NCBI GenBank assembly: GCA_030123525.1
Contig: CP126125.1
Span: 2,046,001 to 2,110,000 of the forward strand
Length of the DNA: 64,000 nucleotides
Direction: 5' to 3'
Source of the DNA: ELB16-189 sp018266435
Lineage (GTDB): Bacteria > Bacteroidota > Bacteroidia > Cytophagales > Cyclobacteriaceae
In this document: one piece after another, positions 45,010 to 53,780 of the stretch
How positions within the stretch are numbered: the first letter of the stretch is position 1
Layout of the letters: each line of letters starts with the position of its first letter
Notes under the pieces: model-generated
Databases searched by the model: none
What the model was told of the DNA's origin: nothing
The model's input: only the letters and a program-made list of their open reading frames with translations
Position numbers and translations under genes: made by a program

Positions 45010-45684
45010 ATGAAGATTTTATTGGTAGAGGATGAAAAATCGCTGGCCGAGAGTATCATGGAATACCTTACCGGGGCCGATTACCGGTGCGAGGTAGCGT
45101 ATGATTTTGATTCAGCTTGTGAAAAAATTTTACTCTACGAGTACGATTGCATTTTGCTCGATCTTACCCTCCCCGGAGGCAACGGGTTGCACCTGTTGAA
45201 AGAGCTGAAGCAACGAAAAAAGCAAAGCGGGGTCATTATCATCTCGGCAAAAAATTCGCTTGACGATAAAATTAAAGGGCTGGATATCGGTGCCGATGAT
45301 TACCTGCCCAAGCCGTTTCATTTAGCTGAACTGGGCGCGCGTGTGAATGCCCTTATTCGTAGAAATAAATTTGAAGGAGAAACTGAATTGGTTTTTGGTC
45401 CGCTCCGGCTTGATGTGGCCGGCAAGGTTGCTTTTGTGAACCAGAATAAAATGGAATTGACCAAAAGCGAATTTGACCTGCTGCTCTTTTTGGTGTCAAA
45501 CAAAAATAAGGTGGTTTCAAAAAATGCGATTGGCGAGCACCTTTCTGGCGATGAGGCTGACCGGTTTGATAACTTTGATTTTGTGTACTCGCACATTAAA
45601 AATATAAAACGCAAGTTGAGCGAATCTGGAGGAGGTGACTACATCAAAACCATCTATGGTTTAGGGTATAAATTTGAATTATGA
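45010..45684 (+). CDS. OmpR-type response regulator (second pair)
   Basis: 224 residues. Receiver with LLVEDEKSL, Asp51 in CILLDLTLPGG, and Lys in YLPKPFHLAE; then a winged-helix output domain (MELTKSEFDLLLFLVSN, ending IYGLGYKFEL). It overlaps its kinase gene by four bases (ATGA), so the two are translated together. The nearby PepSY-like gene suggests a QseB/TctD-like envelope-sensing pair. Confidence 0.95.
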   Translation: MKILLVEDEKSLAESIMEYLTGADYRCEVAYDFDSACEKILLYEYDCILLDLTLPGGNGLHLLKELKQRKKQSGVIIISAKNSLDDKIKGLDIGADDYLPKPFHLAELGARVNALIRRNKFEGETELVFGPLRLDVAGKVAFVNQNKMELTKSEFDLLLFLVSNKNKVVSKNAIGEHLSGDEADRFDNFDFVYSHIKNIKRKLSESGGGDYIKTIYGLGYKFEL

Positions 45685-46961
45685 AATTACTTAACCGCAC
45701 CCTGCTCAGTTTTTTAATCTACTCGGTAATTGTGCTGGTCGTGGTTACACCTGTTTTTTATTGGGCTGTAAACCGCATGATTACTCAGGAAGTTGATGAG
45801 GCCTTGTTGCGGCAGAAACAAGAAATACAATCACGAATCAGCAAAATAAAATCAGAAGACGAACTGAAGCAATGGGAAGACCTCGATGGCGATGTGAAAA
45901 TAGAACCGACTCAGACAATAATTAAAGATAGCCTGTACGTGAGTAACCAGCTTAACTCAGTCAGCCGGGAACAAGAGCCTTACCGGGTGCTTCGGGCTCC
46001 TCTGGTATTTCAACAAAAAACCTACAGGCTTACGGCCCGCATGTCTTTACTGGAAAGTGAAGACCTTATTCAGGCGATTGTTGCCGCCCAGTTTTTTGTA
46101 CTGATCACCTTGCTCACAGGCATGTTGATTATTCACTGGCGTACCTCACGTAAAATATGGCAACCTTTTTACCGTACGCTTGAAGGATTGAAAAAATTTG
46201 AATTAGAAAAAAATTCACCCGTTCACTTTGATCCTTCGTTTGTGCAAGAATTCAATGACCTGAACCGGGCCATTTACCAGTTGATTTCGCGCGACCAGGC
46301 GGTGTACTTGCAACAAAAAGAGTTTACTGAAAACGCAGCTCATGAAATGCAAACTCCTTTGGCTATTTTTCAATCTAAGCTGGAGATGTTGCTTCAAACC
46401 ACACCCACGCCAGAGCAAGCTGCCTTGTTGGAGTCCATGCTCAATGCCACTTACCGATTAACCAAGTTAAACAAAACATTGTTGCTCTTGGCTAAAATTG
46501 AGGGCCGGCAATTTGTAGAAAGTGAACCGGTTGTACTGCACGAGGTTGTTACCAAATGTATTTTAATGTACCGGGCCGAAGCCGAAGAAAAAGAGATCAC
46601 CGTAGTAGCTGATTATAAAAATAAACTGAGCGTGTTTTTTAATCCAACCCTGCTCGACATTGTAGTTTCAAATCTCTTGGCTAACGCCATTCGTCACAGC
46701 ACGCGAGGAAGCCGGGTAAATGTAACCATCGAGCGCGACCGGCTGGAAGTGGCTAATCCGGGTGAGGCCTTGAGTTTTCCAAAAGAAAAAATTTTTAATC
46801 GTTTTCAAAAAGGCAATAATCACCCGCACAGCACCGGGCTTGGTTTAGCCCTGGTAAATAAAATTGCCGAAGTGAATGGCCTGAAGGTTACTTATCATTT
46901 TGAAAATAATCTTCATATTTTTTGTTTTGATTTTAGCCGATCCAAAATCTCTACAAAATGA
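45681..46961 (+). CDS. sensor histidine kinase (second pair)
   Basis: 426 residues: TM1 (about 8-30), periplasmic domain of about 110 residues, TM2 (about 135-155), then DHp with the H-box ENAAHEMQTPLAIFQSKLE and an HATPase domain (N-box SNLLANAIRHS, a shortened G1 VANPGEAL, and G2 STGLGLALVNKI). The G1 box reads ANPGEAL rather than the usual DxGxG, a feature of a Bacteroidota/QseC-like subset that still functions. The kinase would phosphorylate the co-translated regulator. It ends 28 bases before the PepSY-like gene. Confidence 0.92.
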   Translation: MKLLNRTLLSFLIYSVIVLVVVTPVFYWAVNRMITQEVDEALLRQKQEIQSRISKIKSEDELKQWEDLDGDVKIEPTQTIIKDSLYVSNQLNSVSREQEPYRVLRAPLVFQQKTYRLTARMSLLESEDLIQAIVAAQFFVLITLLTGMLIIHWRTSRKIWQPFYRTLEGLKKFELEKNSPVHFDPSFVQEFNDLNRAIYQLISRDQAVYLQQKEFTENAAHEMQTPLAIFQSKLEMLLQTTPTPEQAALLESMLNATYRLTKLNKTLLLLAKIEGRQFVESEPVVLHEVVTKCILMYRAEAEEKEITVVADYKNKLSVFFNPTLLDIVVSNLLANAIRHSTRGSRVNVTIERDRLEVANPGEALSFPKEKIFNRFQKGNNHPHSTGLGLALVNKIAEVNGLKVTYHFENNLHIFCFDFSRSKISTK

Positions 46962-46989
46962 TTTTTTTGTTTTGTGTAAAATAAATTAT

Positions 46990-47415
46990 ATGCGAAACAT
47001 TCTAATGGTAGTTACTCTTGCACTAGGTGCAACGTGTACACACGCTCAAAAACTGAATGAACAACAAGTACCCGCAGTCGTAAAAGCTGCCTTGACAAAA
47101 GCTTATCCGGCAGCCAAAGACATAAAGTGGGACAAAGAAGAAGGCAAGTACGAAGCCAGTTTTGACCTGAATAAAACAGACCATTCGGTTTTATTTGAAG
47201 CTGACGGAAAAATTGCCCAAACTGAAGTTGAAATTGAATTGAATCAACTGCCCAAAGGAGTGGTTGAATACATTCAGTCACACTACAAAGAAAAAGCGAA
47301 AGAAGCCGCAAAAATTACCGATGCCAATGGTACCGTAACTTTTGAAGCCGAAATCAAAGGCAAGGATTTGATCTTTGATACAAATGGGAAGTTTGTGAAA
47401 GAAATGAAAGATTAA
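46990..47415 (+). CDS. PepSY-like (DUF2874-type) periplasmic protein
   Basis: 141 residues: signal peptide (1-19, cleavage THAQ-K) and two PepSY-like repeats, KAYPAAKDIKWDKEEGKYEA and the second starting YIQSHYKEKAKEAAKI. Such small proteins in Bacteroidota sit next to two-component systems and may modulate the sensor from the periplasm. The ATG at 46990 is used; a frame-mate at 46900 overlaps the kinase gene and adds residues that are not a proper signal peptide. It lies 28 bases after the kinase, so it is probably part of the same operon. Confidence 0.85.
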   Translation: MRNILMVVTLALGATCTHAQKLNEQQVPAVVKAALTKAYPAAKDIKWDKEEGKYEASFDLNKTDHSVLFEADGKIAQTEVEIELNQLPKGVVEYIQSHYKEKAKEAAKITDANGTVTFEAEIKGKDLIFDTNGKFVKEMKD

Positions 47416-47460
47416 AATGATTTAAAAATAAAATTAATAATAAATAAAAAACAGAAATAC

Positions 47461-47584
47461 GTTGTCGTAGAATGTGAAAAGGTTAAGTAATTCATTCCAA
47501 TTTAAAGACTTGATTTTCATTTTTTACGACAACTTGTTTTTTATATCACCCGCTATTCAAAAAATAATTTTATTTAATTGGAAT
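47461..47584. repeat. nested inverted repeats in intergenic region
   Basis: Left arm 47461-47480 (GTTGTCGTAGAATGTGAAAA) pairs with 47514-47533 at 17 of 20 positions, nine of them contiguous (GTTGTCGTA). A second pair, ATTCCAATT at 47494-47502 and AATTGGAAT at 47576-47584, interlocks with it. No T-run terminator follows. The region is AT-rich and lies between the PepSY-like gene and the barrel gene. Confidence 0.55.
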
Positions 47585-47631
47585 AAGAAGGAATACAAGA
47601 TTGTCTAAACGCCAAATTCTAAAACCTACGC

Positions 47632-48963
47632 ATGAACTATACTTTTATTTTTCTCACTGCTTTTGTTTTGTGTTTCAGTATAACCGCAAACGCCCAACAA
47701 AAAACCGATACTACAAAACTCCCCTTCGCCATTGCCGATGAAAAAAAATTGTCGGACGAAGACTTAAAAGATAAAAAAGAAGGTGTCTATATAACAGGAG
47801 AACCTGACTTCAGCTCTGATCCGGTGAACGGCTTCGGCTATGGAGCCGAAGGATCTCTGTTCTTCAATGGAAAAAGAAGTGATCCATTTTTTAAATACAC
47901 GGCTTACCGTGCGCGTCTGGATTTTGTGTTGTTCAACACTTCCAGAAACCAACGCGAATTTGGTTTTAACCTTGATGTGCCTTATATCTTAAACACCAAA
48001 TGGCGCCTGCGCGTAGCCGGAGCCATTGAGCAAAACCCCAACTTGCTTTATTTTGGCCAGACCGCCAGCGAGTCCTTACGGGGGCTTTCGTATGTGCGCG
48101 CCCCAGGCGATACGGTAAAGAATGCAACGTATAGCGATTATGAAAAAAATTACCTTACTGGCTCAACTCAATTTTACAATAACTACTTTAAAAAAGAAGA
48201 AATATTGAACATAAGCATGGAGCATAATTTTATGGAAGGAAAACTGCGTGCTTTGGTTGGAGCTGAGATTGCCCACTTGAATATGTCAGCCTTTCAAAAC
48301 AATGCCCTGATCCAACAAGATTTTAATCTTGGAAAAATCCGCGGACTGGGTGATTCCTGGGTTAGCATTTATCAGGTGGGGTTGGTGTACGATACGCGCG
48401 ATTTAGAACCCGATCCAAGCCGAGGAATTGTGGCTGAGGTAACCAATGAGTTATCGCTCAAATCGCTCGGCTCATCTTACGACTTTGATAAAATATATGC
48501 CCACGTAAATTTTTATCAACAAATATTTCCTTCCGTTTTTAAACGATTGATTTTTGCCGGCCGTGTAGCCATGGGGCACACCGCGCTGGATGCACCGTTT
48601 TTTGAATACCAGGATCAGTGGAGCCCCGAAGGTGACATTGAAGGGTTAGGCGGGCCGCGTACTTTGCGCGGGTATAAGCAGAGCCGCTTTCTTGGGCGCA
48701 CCATGCACTTTTCTAATTTTGAGCTGCGCTGGCGTTTTGCCCAGAGCCGGTGGTTCAAACAACACCTTGAATTCAGTGCCGTGCCGTTTTACGACATCGG
48801 TGGTGTGTGGGATAGCATGAGCAACCTTACCGCCAATAATCTTCGCTACTCGCATGGCGGTGGGTTGCGTATTGTGTGGAATGAAAGTACTGTGCTGAGG
48901 TTTGATTATGCATTGTCAAAAGAAGACCGTCAATTTTTTTTCAACCTGGCTCACACATTCTAA
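47632..48963 (+). CDS. Omp85-type outer-membrane barrel (surface antigen D15 domain)
   Basis: 443 residues with a signal peptide (cleavage NANAQ-Q). The first about 40 mature residues are Lys/Asp-rich, and there is no POTRA repeat. The barrel domain ends with the family's GLGGPRTLRGYKQSRFLGRT loop, which contains the conserved RGY of the Omp85/BamA inserting loop, then strands ending in a C-terminal aromatic (FFFNLAHTF). This suits a POTRA-less, TamA/patatin-associated type of Bacteroidota barrel. Its job (secretion or anchoring) cannot be told. The YVTN propeller gene follows 41 bases downstream. Confidence 0.82.
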   Translation: MNYTFIFLTAFVLCFSITANAQQKTDTTKLPFAIADEKKLSDEDLKDKKEGVYITGEPDFSSDPVNGFGYGAEGSLFFNGKRSDPFFKYTAYRARLDFVLFNTSRNQREFGFNLDVPYILNTKWRLRVAGAIEQNPNLLYFGQTASESLRGLSYVRAPGDTVKNATYSDYEKNYLTGSTQFYNNYFKKEEILNISMEHNFMEGKLRALVGAEIAHLNMSAFQNNALIQQDFNLGKIRGLGDSWVSIYQVGLVYDTRDLEPDPSRGIVAEVTNELSLKSLGSSYDFDKIYAHVNFYQQIFPSVFKRLIFAGRVAMGHTALDAPFFEYQDQWSPEGDIEGLGGPRTLRGYKQSRFLGRTMHFSNFELRWRFAQSRWFKQHLEFSAVPFYDIGGVWDSMSNLTANNLRYSHGGGLRIVWNESTVLRFDYALSKEDRQFFFNLAHTF

Positions 48964-49004
48964 CTCAATAAGAAGTCAATAATTTTCAACCTTAAAAAAA
49001 TATT

Positions 49005-50024
49005 ATGAAAAAAATAATTTATGCGATGGCAGTTGTTATGACGATCATTCAACTGGCTCAGGCTCAGTCCCGCTATCACCTCATCAAAAAAACAGTGATC
49101 GGTGGCGAAGGCGGGTGGGATTACCTTAGTGTGGATTCTGAAAACAGAAGGCTCTACATTTCTCACAGCACACAAGTAGAAGTACTCAATGCCGATACCC
49201 ATGAAAAAATAGGCGTGATTACTGGTTTGAAAGGAGTGCATGGAGTAATAGCTGTACCCGGAACTGACCGTGGAATTATAACCAGCGGCAGGAGCAGCAC
49301 AGTCACCATTTTTGATTTAAAAACACTGAAACCCATAGTTGAGCTGCCTACCGGAAAAAACCCGGATGCATTGATCTACGATTCGTTTTCAAAACATGTT
49401 TTTGTTTTTAACCACAGCGATGTGACGGCCACAGCCATTGATGCAACTGCCGGAAAAGTGGTAGGCACGGTGAATGTTGATGGAAAAGGCTTGGAAGCCG
49501 GTGCCAGCGATGGCAAAGGAAATATTTACCTGAATCTGGAAGAGTCGTCAGAGATTGCTGTGTTTGATGCCCGCACACTGAAGATGAAAAGCCGATGGAA
49601 AACCGCTCCCGGAGAAGAGCCTACGGGCTTGGCCATAGATACTCACACCAAACGGTTATTCAGTGTTTGTGGCAATGAACTATTGATGATGCTTGATGCA
49701 GAAAACGGTAAAGTAATTGCACAGGCGGCCATTGGCAAACATTCAGATGGCGTAGTCTTTGATCCGGAAACAAAACTTGCATTTAGCTCCAATGGCGAAG
49801 GCTCAATCACCGTGGTGAAAGAAACCTCTGCTGATAAAATAGAAATAGTAGAGACCATTAAGACCGAGCGGGGCGCGCGCACCATTGCCCTTGACTCAAA
49901 AACACACCATGTGTTTGTAATTACAGCACAATATGGCCCAGCGCCAGCACCAACCGCAGAAAACCCCGAACCCCGCCCCAAAGTTGTGCCGGGTACATTT
50001 ATGGTGTTGGAGTACGGAAAATAA
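49005..50024 (+). CDS. YncE/YVTN-type beta-propeller protein, periplasmic
   Basis: 339 residues: signal peptide (1-20, cleavage AQAQ-S) and a seven-bladed propeller built of YVTN-like units (LYISHSTQVEVLNADTHEK, VTIFDLKTLKPIVELPTGKN, ITVVKETSADKIEIV). The last part is a proline-rich loop (APAPTAENPEPRPKVVPG) before the closing strand. Such proteins bind ligands or nucleic acids or act as scaffolds; the role here is unknown. It is downstream of the Omp85-like gene by 41 bases and may share its transcript. Confidence 0.85.
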   Translation: MKKIIYAMAVVMTIIQLAQAQSRYHLIKKTVIGGEGGWDYLSVDSENRRLYISHSTQVEVLNADTHEKIGVITGLKGVHGVIAVPGTDRGIITSGRSSTVTIFDLKTLKPIVELPTGKNPDALIYDSFSKHVFVFNHSDVTATAIDATAGKVVGTVNVDGKGLEAGASDGKGNIYLNLEESSEIAVFDARTLKMKSRWKTAPGEEPTGLAIDTHTKRLFSVCGNELLMMLDAENGKVIAQAAIGKHSDGVVFDPETKLAFSSNGEGSITVVKETSADKIEIVETIKTERGARTIALDSKTHHVFVITAQYGPAPAPTAENPEPRPKVVPGTFMVLEYGK

Positions 50025-50034
50025 TTTATTCAGA

Positions 50035-50066
50035 TGTCTGATGGCTGATTTTTAGGCCGTCAGACA
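50035..50066. terminator. hairpin between convergent genes
   Basis: An 11-bp stem (TGTCTGATGGC / GCCGTCAGACA, one G-U type mismatch) with a ten-base loop lies 11 bases after the YVTN gene and 55 bases after the convergent kinase gene. The T-rich tracts on either side are weak, so it may stop transcription from both directions only partly. Confidence 0.45.
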
Positions 50067-50120
50067 CCTGTTATCTAACTACCTGCTTTATTTATTTTCT
50101 GGTGGACTTGGGCAAGAATG

Positions 50121-51308
50121 TTAAGCACTCTTCAGTTCTATACGAAAAGTGGTGCCAGCGTTCTCTTCTGATGACTTGACGAAGATTCGTCCATCGTGAT
50201 ACATTTCAATGATTCGCTTGGCTAGCGTCAAGCCTAAACCCCAGCCGCGCTTTTTGGTAGTGAAGCCTGGCTTGAAAACGTTGGGAAGCAATGTTTTAGA
50301 AATTCCCTTTCCGGTGTCCGATACATCAATAAATACTTTGTAGTCATTGCCACGCAAAATTTTAATGGCAATGGTGCCGGTACTGCCCATGGCATCTACG
50401 GCATTTTTGCAAAGATTTTCGAGCACCCATTCAAAAAGCGGTGGATGCACCATGGCTTGAATAGTTTCTGAAAGAGCATAAACTTCAAATTTTATTTTTG
50501 ATGATACGCGTGGTTGCAGGTAGCCCACCACGCGGTTTACCACCTGAAGGATATTCTCATTCTTCAGCGCAGGTGTAGAGCCAATGCTCGAAAAACGCTC
50601 GGTTACAACCTGCAACTTGCGAATGTCTTTTTCCAGTTCTTCTACAATACCTTTATTCCGGATTTGCGGGTCATCTCGCAGCACTTCTATCCAGGCCATT
50701 AGCGAAGAGAGCGGAGTGCCCAGTTGGTGTGCGGTTTCTTTGGTGAGTCCTACCCAAACCTGGTTCTGCTCAGCTGTGCGCGAATAATTAAAAGCGAGGT
50801 AAGAGATGAAACCAAAAATGGAAATCACAAATAGCTGGATGTAGGGGTAAGCCGTGAGCTGAGTAAGGAGAAAAGAATTTTTATAATAAACATATTGTTT
50901 GCCAAATTCTTCGTGCGTAGAAGGATCGCGCAAAATAATGGCAATGGGCGGATACGTTTCTTTCATTTCAGAAAGCTCAGATTGAAGAAATGATTTTAGT
51001 TTGGCTGCAGGCCAGGTTTTATCTACCTCAATGTTTTTGTAAAATAAAATATTTCCCTTTTGGTCGGTATGCAGAATGGGAATGGAGATGTTTTTATTTA
51101 TTATTTCTTCTTGAATGAACAGAATATCATTATGAGTAGAGTTGCCGGTGTACTCCAGGGCACGGGCAAAAAGGTTTACCTGATCTTTTTCGCGTTGCTT
51201 TAATTCATCAACTAAAATTTCAGTAAAATAAATCGAACCAATGCTGATCAGCACAGATACCGCCAGGATGACCCACTTGAGGTTGGCATTGTTTCGGTAA
51301 AAATCCAT
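50121..51308 (-). CDS. NtrB-like sensor histidine kinase
   Basis: 395 residues: TM1 (about 10-30), an extracytoplasmic part of about 120 residues, TM2 (about 153-172), H-box KETAHQLGTPLSSLMAWIE and HATPase with N-box ENLCKNAVDAM, G1 DTGKGIS, F-box VFKPGFTTK and G2 GWGLGLTLA. This H-box (AHQLGTPLS) marks the HPK4/NtrB-like group. No response regulator is adjacent. It precedes neither operon directly: the ABC-2 permease is 69 bases upstream on the same strand, so it may be read with that exporter and the toastrack protein. Confidence 0.9.
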   Translation of the reverse strand: MDFYRNNANLKWVILAVSVLISIGSIYFTEILVDELKQREKDQVNLFARALEYTGNSTHNDILFIQEEIINKNISIPILHTDQKGNILFYKNIEVDKTWPAAKLKSFLQSELSEMKETYPPIAIILRDPSTHEEFGKQYVYYKNSFLLTQLTAYPYIQLFVISIFGFISYLAFNYSRTAEQNQVWVGLTKETAHQLGTPLSSLMAWIEVLRDDPQIRNKGIVEELEKDIRKLQVVTERFSSIGSTPALKNENILQVVNRVVGYLQPRVSSKIKFEVYALSETIQAMVHPPLFEWVLENLCKNAVDAMGSTGTIAIKILRGNDYKVFIDVSDTGKGISKTLLPNVFKPGFTTKKRGWGLGLTLAKRIIEMYHDGRIFVKSSEENAGTTFRIELKSA

Positions 51309-51377
51309 TCGGTAAGTTACAGATTACTGTCTGCAAGTTACAAATTGGCCAGGCGGATAGTCAATCTGTACCCAGGG

Positions 51378-52727
51378 CTATTCACGCATCATAAACCATT
51401 TGGCCATTACTTTCCAATTGACCTTGGTGCCGGTCATCAAAATACCCACACGGTAAATGCGGCCGGCTACCCAGGTGGTAAAAATGAACCCACCAATGAG
51501 CATGAGCATAGACAAAATCAATTGCCAGGTAGGAACATCAAACGCAATTCTACCCACCATGGCCACAGGAGAAGTAAACGGAATGACGGAAAGCCAAAAG
51601 CTGACCGGCCCGTGCGGATCTCGTAAAATGAACATGAATAACCCAAAATAGCCAATAAGTAAAGGCAGCGTAATGGGAAACTGAAACTGTTGTGATTCCT
51701 GTATCGATTCTACGGCTGAGCCCACTGCGGCAAACAATGCACCGTACAACAAGTATCCGCCAAGAAAATAGAAGACAAACACAAAGGCAATTTTGGCGAA
51801 AGGTATCTCGTTTACATTTTGCAGCACTTCATTTATTTTATCATTAGATTGAGTTTGCTGTTGCTGCACAGCTTGTTTAATTTCATCGTCTTTTATTTTT
51901 TTACTCACTTCTTCCATCATTTGCTTTTGCGGCATTTTTAACCCAAAGTAGCCGAGTACTCCGGTTGAAAGAAAAGTAATCAGTATAATCCAAATCAAAA
52001 ACTGCACTACGCCAACTGCGGCAATGCCTACTATTTTGCCAAGCATCAATTGAAACGGTTTAACCGAAGAGACAATGATTTCTACAACCCGTGATGTTTT
52101 TTCATCAATGACTCCCTGCATGATTTGGATGCCATACACCAACACGAAAATGTAAATCAGAATACCCAGTGCAAAACCCATTCCATATAAGATGCCTGCG
52201 TTGCTTGTTTTTTCTTCGCCTGTTTTCGATAAGTTGATTTGCTTGAGGTTGATTTTAGTTTTTAAGTTTTTTAAAACTTCTTTGTCAATCTTAAACTCCT
52301 GAAGTTTTAAATCGCGCACGCGCTCTTCTAAAATAGATTCCAAGTCGCCTACTTTTTCAATGCTGGGGTTTTCTTGGGTGTAAATTACCAGGCCTTCGGG
52401 GTTGCTAATATCAAAGGGCGGCACGTAAAGCAAGGCAAAGTCTTTAGTTTCGTTGTATGCTTTTTTAGCCTGCTCCAGTTTCATATCCAGCGATACAAAA
52501 TGAAAACGTTTGGTATTTTTGGTGCTGTCTAAGGTAAACTGATGGCTTTCATCCACTACCATTACGGTGTCAGGTTTAGCTGACTCGGACTCTTTCACCA
52601 TAACATAGATTAATCCGCCAATGACAACTGGAATAATTAATGGCACTAAAATAGTGGTGATGAGAAAAGATTTTTTGGTTACGCGAATCAAAAACTCACG
52701 TTGGATGATCAGCCAAACTTTATTCAT
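51378..52727 (-). CDS. ABC-2 type permease (NatB-like)
   Basis: 449 residues: one N-terminal membrane helix (about 20-40), a large extracytoplasmic domain of about 130 residues, and a cluster of five or six helices in the C-terminal half. The ABC-2 region shows YGIQIMQGVIDEKTSRVVEI and FAAVGSAVESIQESQQFQFP. This is the NatB/YhaP type, which pairs with a NatA-type ATPase, encoded 23 bases upstream here. The substrate is unknown; sodium or antibiotic export has been seen for relatives. Confidence 0.9.
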   Translation of the reverse strand: MNKVWLIIQREFLIRVTKKSFLITTILVPLIIPVVIGGLIYVMVKESESAKPDTVMVVDESHQFTLDSTKNTKRFHFVSLDMKLEQAKKAYNETKDFALLYVPPFDISNPEGLVIYTQENPSIEKVGDLESILEERVRDLKLQEFKIDKEVLKNLKTKINLKQINLSKTGEEKTSNAGILYGMGFALGILIYIFVLVYGIQIMQGVIDEKTSRVVEIIVSSVKPFQLMLGKIVGIAAVGVVQFLIWIILITFLSTGVLGYFGLKMPQKQMMEEVSKKIKDDEIKQAVQQQQTQSNDKINEVLQNVNEIPFAKIAFVFVFYFLGGYLLYGALFAAVGSAVESIQESQQFQFPITLPLLIGYFGLFMFILRDPHGPVSFWLSVIPFTSPVAMVGRIAFDVPTWQLILSMLMLIGGFIFTTWVAGRIYRVGILMTGTKVNWKVMAKWFMMRE

Positions 52728-52750
52728 AACAGTAAAAAATAAGTGAATTT

Positions 52751-53695
52751 TTAGTTTTCGTGTAAATGTTTTTTTAAGGCCTCATCGCCTTCACCTCTCA
52801 CCAGGCTGATGAAGATATCGGCCATGCTGGGTAGTTGTTCCTGAAAACTAAATACCTCAGTTACATCAACCAATTCGCGGATCAATTGGTTGCCCTTGAT
52901 GCCCGACTTGGCCTGAATGGTTGACTCGTACAGGTCATCTTCCAAAACAGATTGCTTCTTTAGTTCATATTTATCTGTTGGTAATGAAAAGTGGTTTCCC
53001 CGGTGCTCAACCAAAAATGTGTTAGACCGGTATTGCTCTTTTACTTGCTTTTTGGCACCCTCTAGTATTTTCTTGGATTTGTTGATGAGGGCAATATGAT
53101 CGCACAGCGATTCTACGGTCTCCATCCGGTGGGTGGAGAAAACGATGGTGCTGCCATTGTCTCTCAACTCTAAAATTTTTTCGGTAATCAGTTGTGCATT
53201 GACCGGGTCAAATCCCGAGAAGGGCTCATCCAGAATAATCAGTTTGGGTTCGTGCAGTACTGTGCTGATGAACTGAATTTTTTGAGCCATGCCTTTGCTA
53301 AGGTCTTCTACTTTTTTGTTCCACCAGTCTTTTATTTCAAATTTCTCCAGCCATATTTTTATCCGGATGAGCGCTTCTTTGCGGCTGAGTCCTTTCAATT
53401 GAGCCAGGTAGAGGAGTTGATCGCCTACTTTCATTTTTTTATAAAGGCCTCGTTCTTCGGGCAGGTACCCGATTTGTTCAATATGGGCAGGCTTTAGTTT
53501 TTCTCCGAAGATTAAAACTTCACCTTCATCGCGGTTGATGATTTGATTGACGATGCGGATCAGTGTGGTTTTTCCGGCTCCATTAGGACCGAGCAAACCA
53601 AAAATGGTTTTTTCAGGAATGCTGAGGCTGACTTTGTCAAGGGCGGTGTGGTCGGCATATCGCTTGGATACGTCAGTGACTAATAAAGCTTCCAA
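52751..53695 (-). CDS. ABC transporter ATP-binding protein (NatA-like)
   Basis: 314 residues: Walker A GLLGPNGAGKTT, signature seen as LSKGMAQKIQFISTVL, Walker B LIILDEPFSGFDPVN, and H-loop STHRMETVES, followed by the extra C-terminal domain of about 90 residues found in ABC-2-exporter ATPases. The start codon is TTG at 53695: no in-frame ATG exists upstream, and the first conserved stretch begins only a few residues later. The 5' leader carries a hairpin. The partner permease follows 23 bases downstream. Confidence 0.92.
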   Translation of the reverse strand: MEALLVTDVSKRYADHTALDKVSLSIPEKTIFGLLGPNGAGKTTLIRIVNQIINRDEGEVLIFGEKLKPAHIEQIGYLPEERGLYKKMKVGDQLLYLAQLKGLSRKEALIRIKIWLEKFEIKDWWNKKVEDLSKGMAQKIQFISTVLHEPKLIILDEPFSGFDPVNAQLITEKILELRDNGSTIVFSTHRMETVESLCDHIALINKSKKILEGAKKQVKEQYRSNTFLVEHRGNHFSLPTDKYELKKQSVLEDDLYESTIQAKSGIKGNQLIRELVDVTEVFSFQEQLPSMADIFISLVRGEGDEALKKHLHEN

Positions 53696-53698
53696 AAT

Positions 53699-53719
53699 GC
53701 TGTTGTTTGTGTGAACAGC
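53699..53719 (-). promoter_or_regulatory. hairpin directly upstream of the TTG start
   Basis: On the minus strand GCTGTT and AACAGC form a 6-bp stem with a nine-base loop. It ends three bases before the TTG start codon and begins inside the last base of the TATTTTTG element. It would include nearly the whole 5' leader. Confidence 0.4.
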
Positions 53720-53726
53720 AAAAATA
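53719..53726 (-). promoter_or_regulatory. -7 element TATTTTTG of the ABC-2 exporter operon
   Basis: Exact TAnnTTTG match on the minus strand, 23 bases before the TTG start codon. No good -33 TTG. Confidence 0.5.
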
Positions 53727-53780
53727 ATAATTCACTCACTATGTAGCGAACAGTTTTTTTAGCCGAACGAAAGGAATGAA

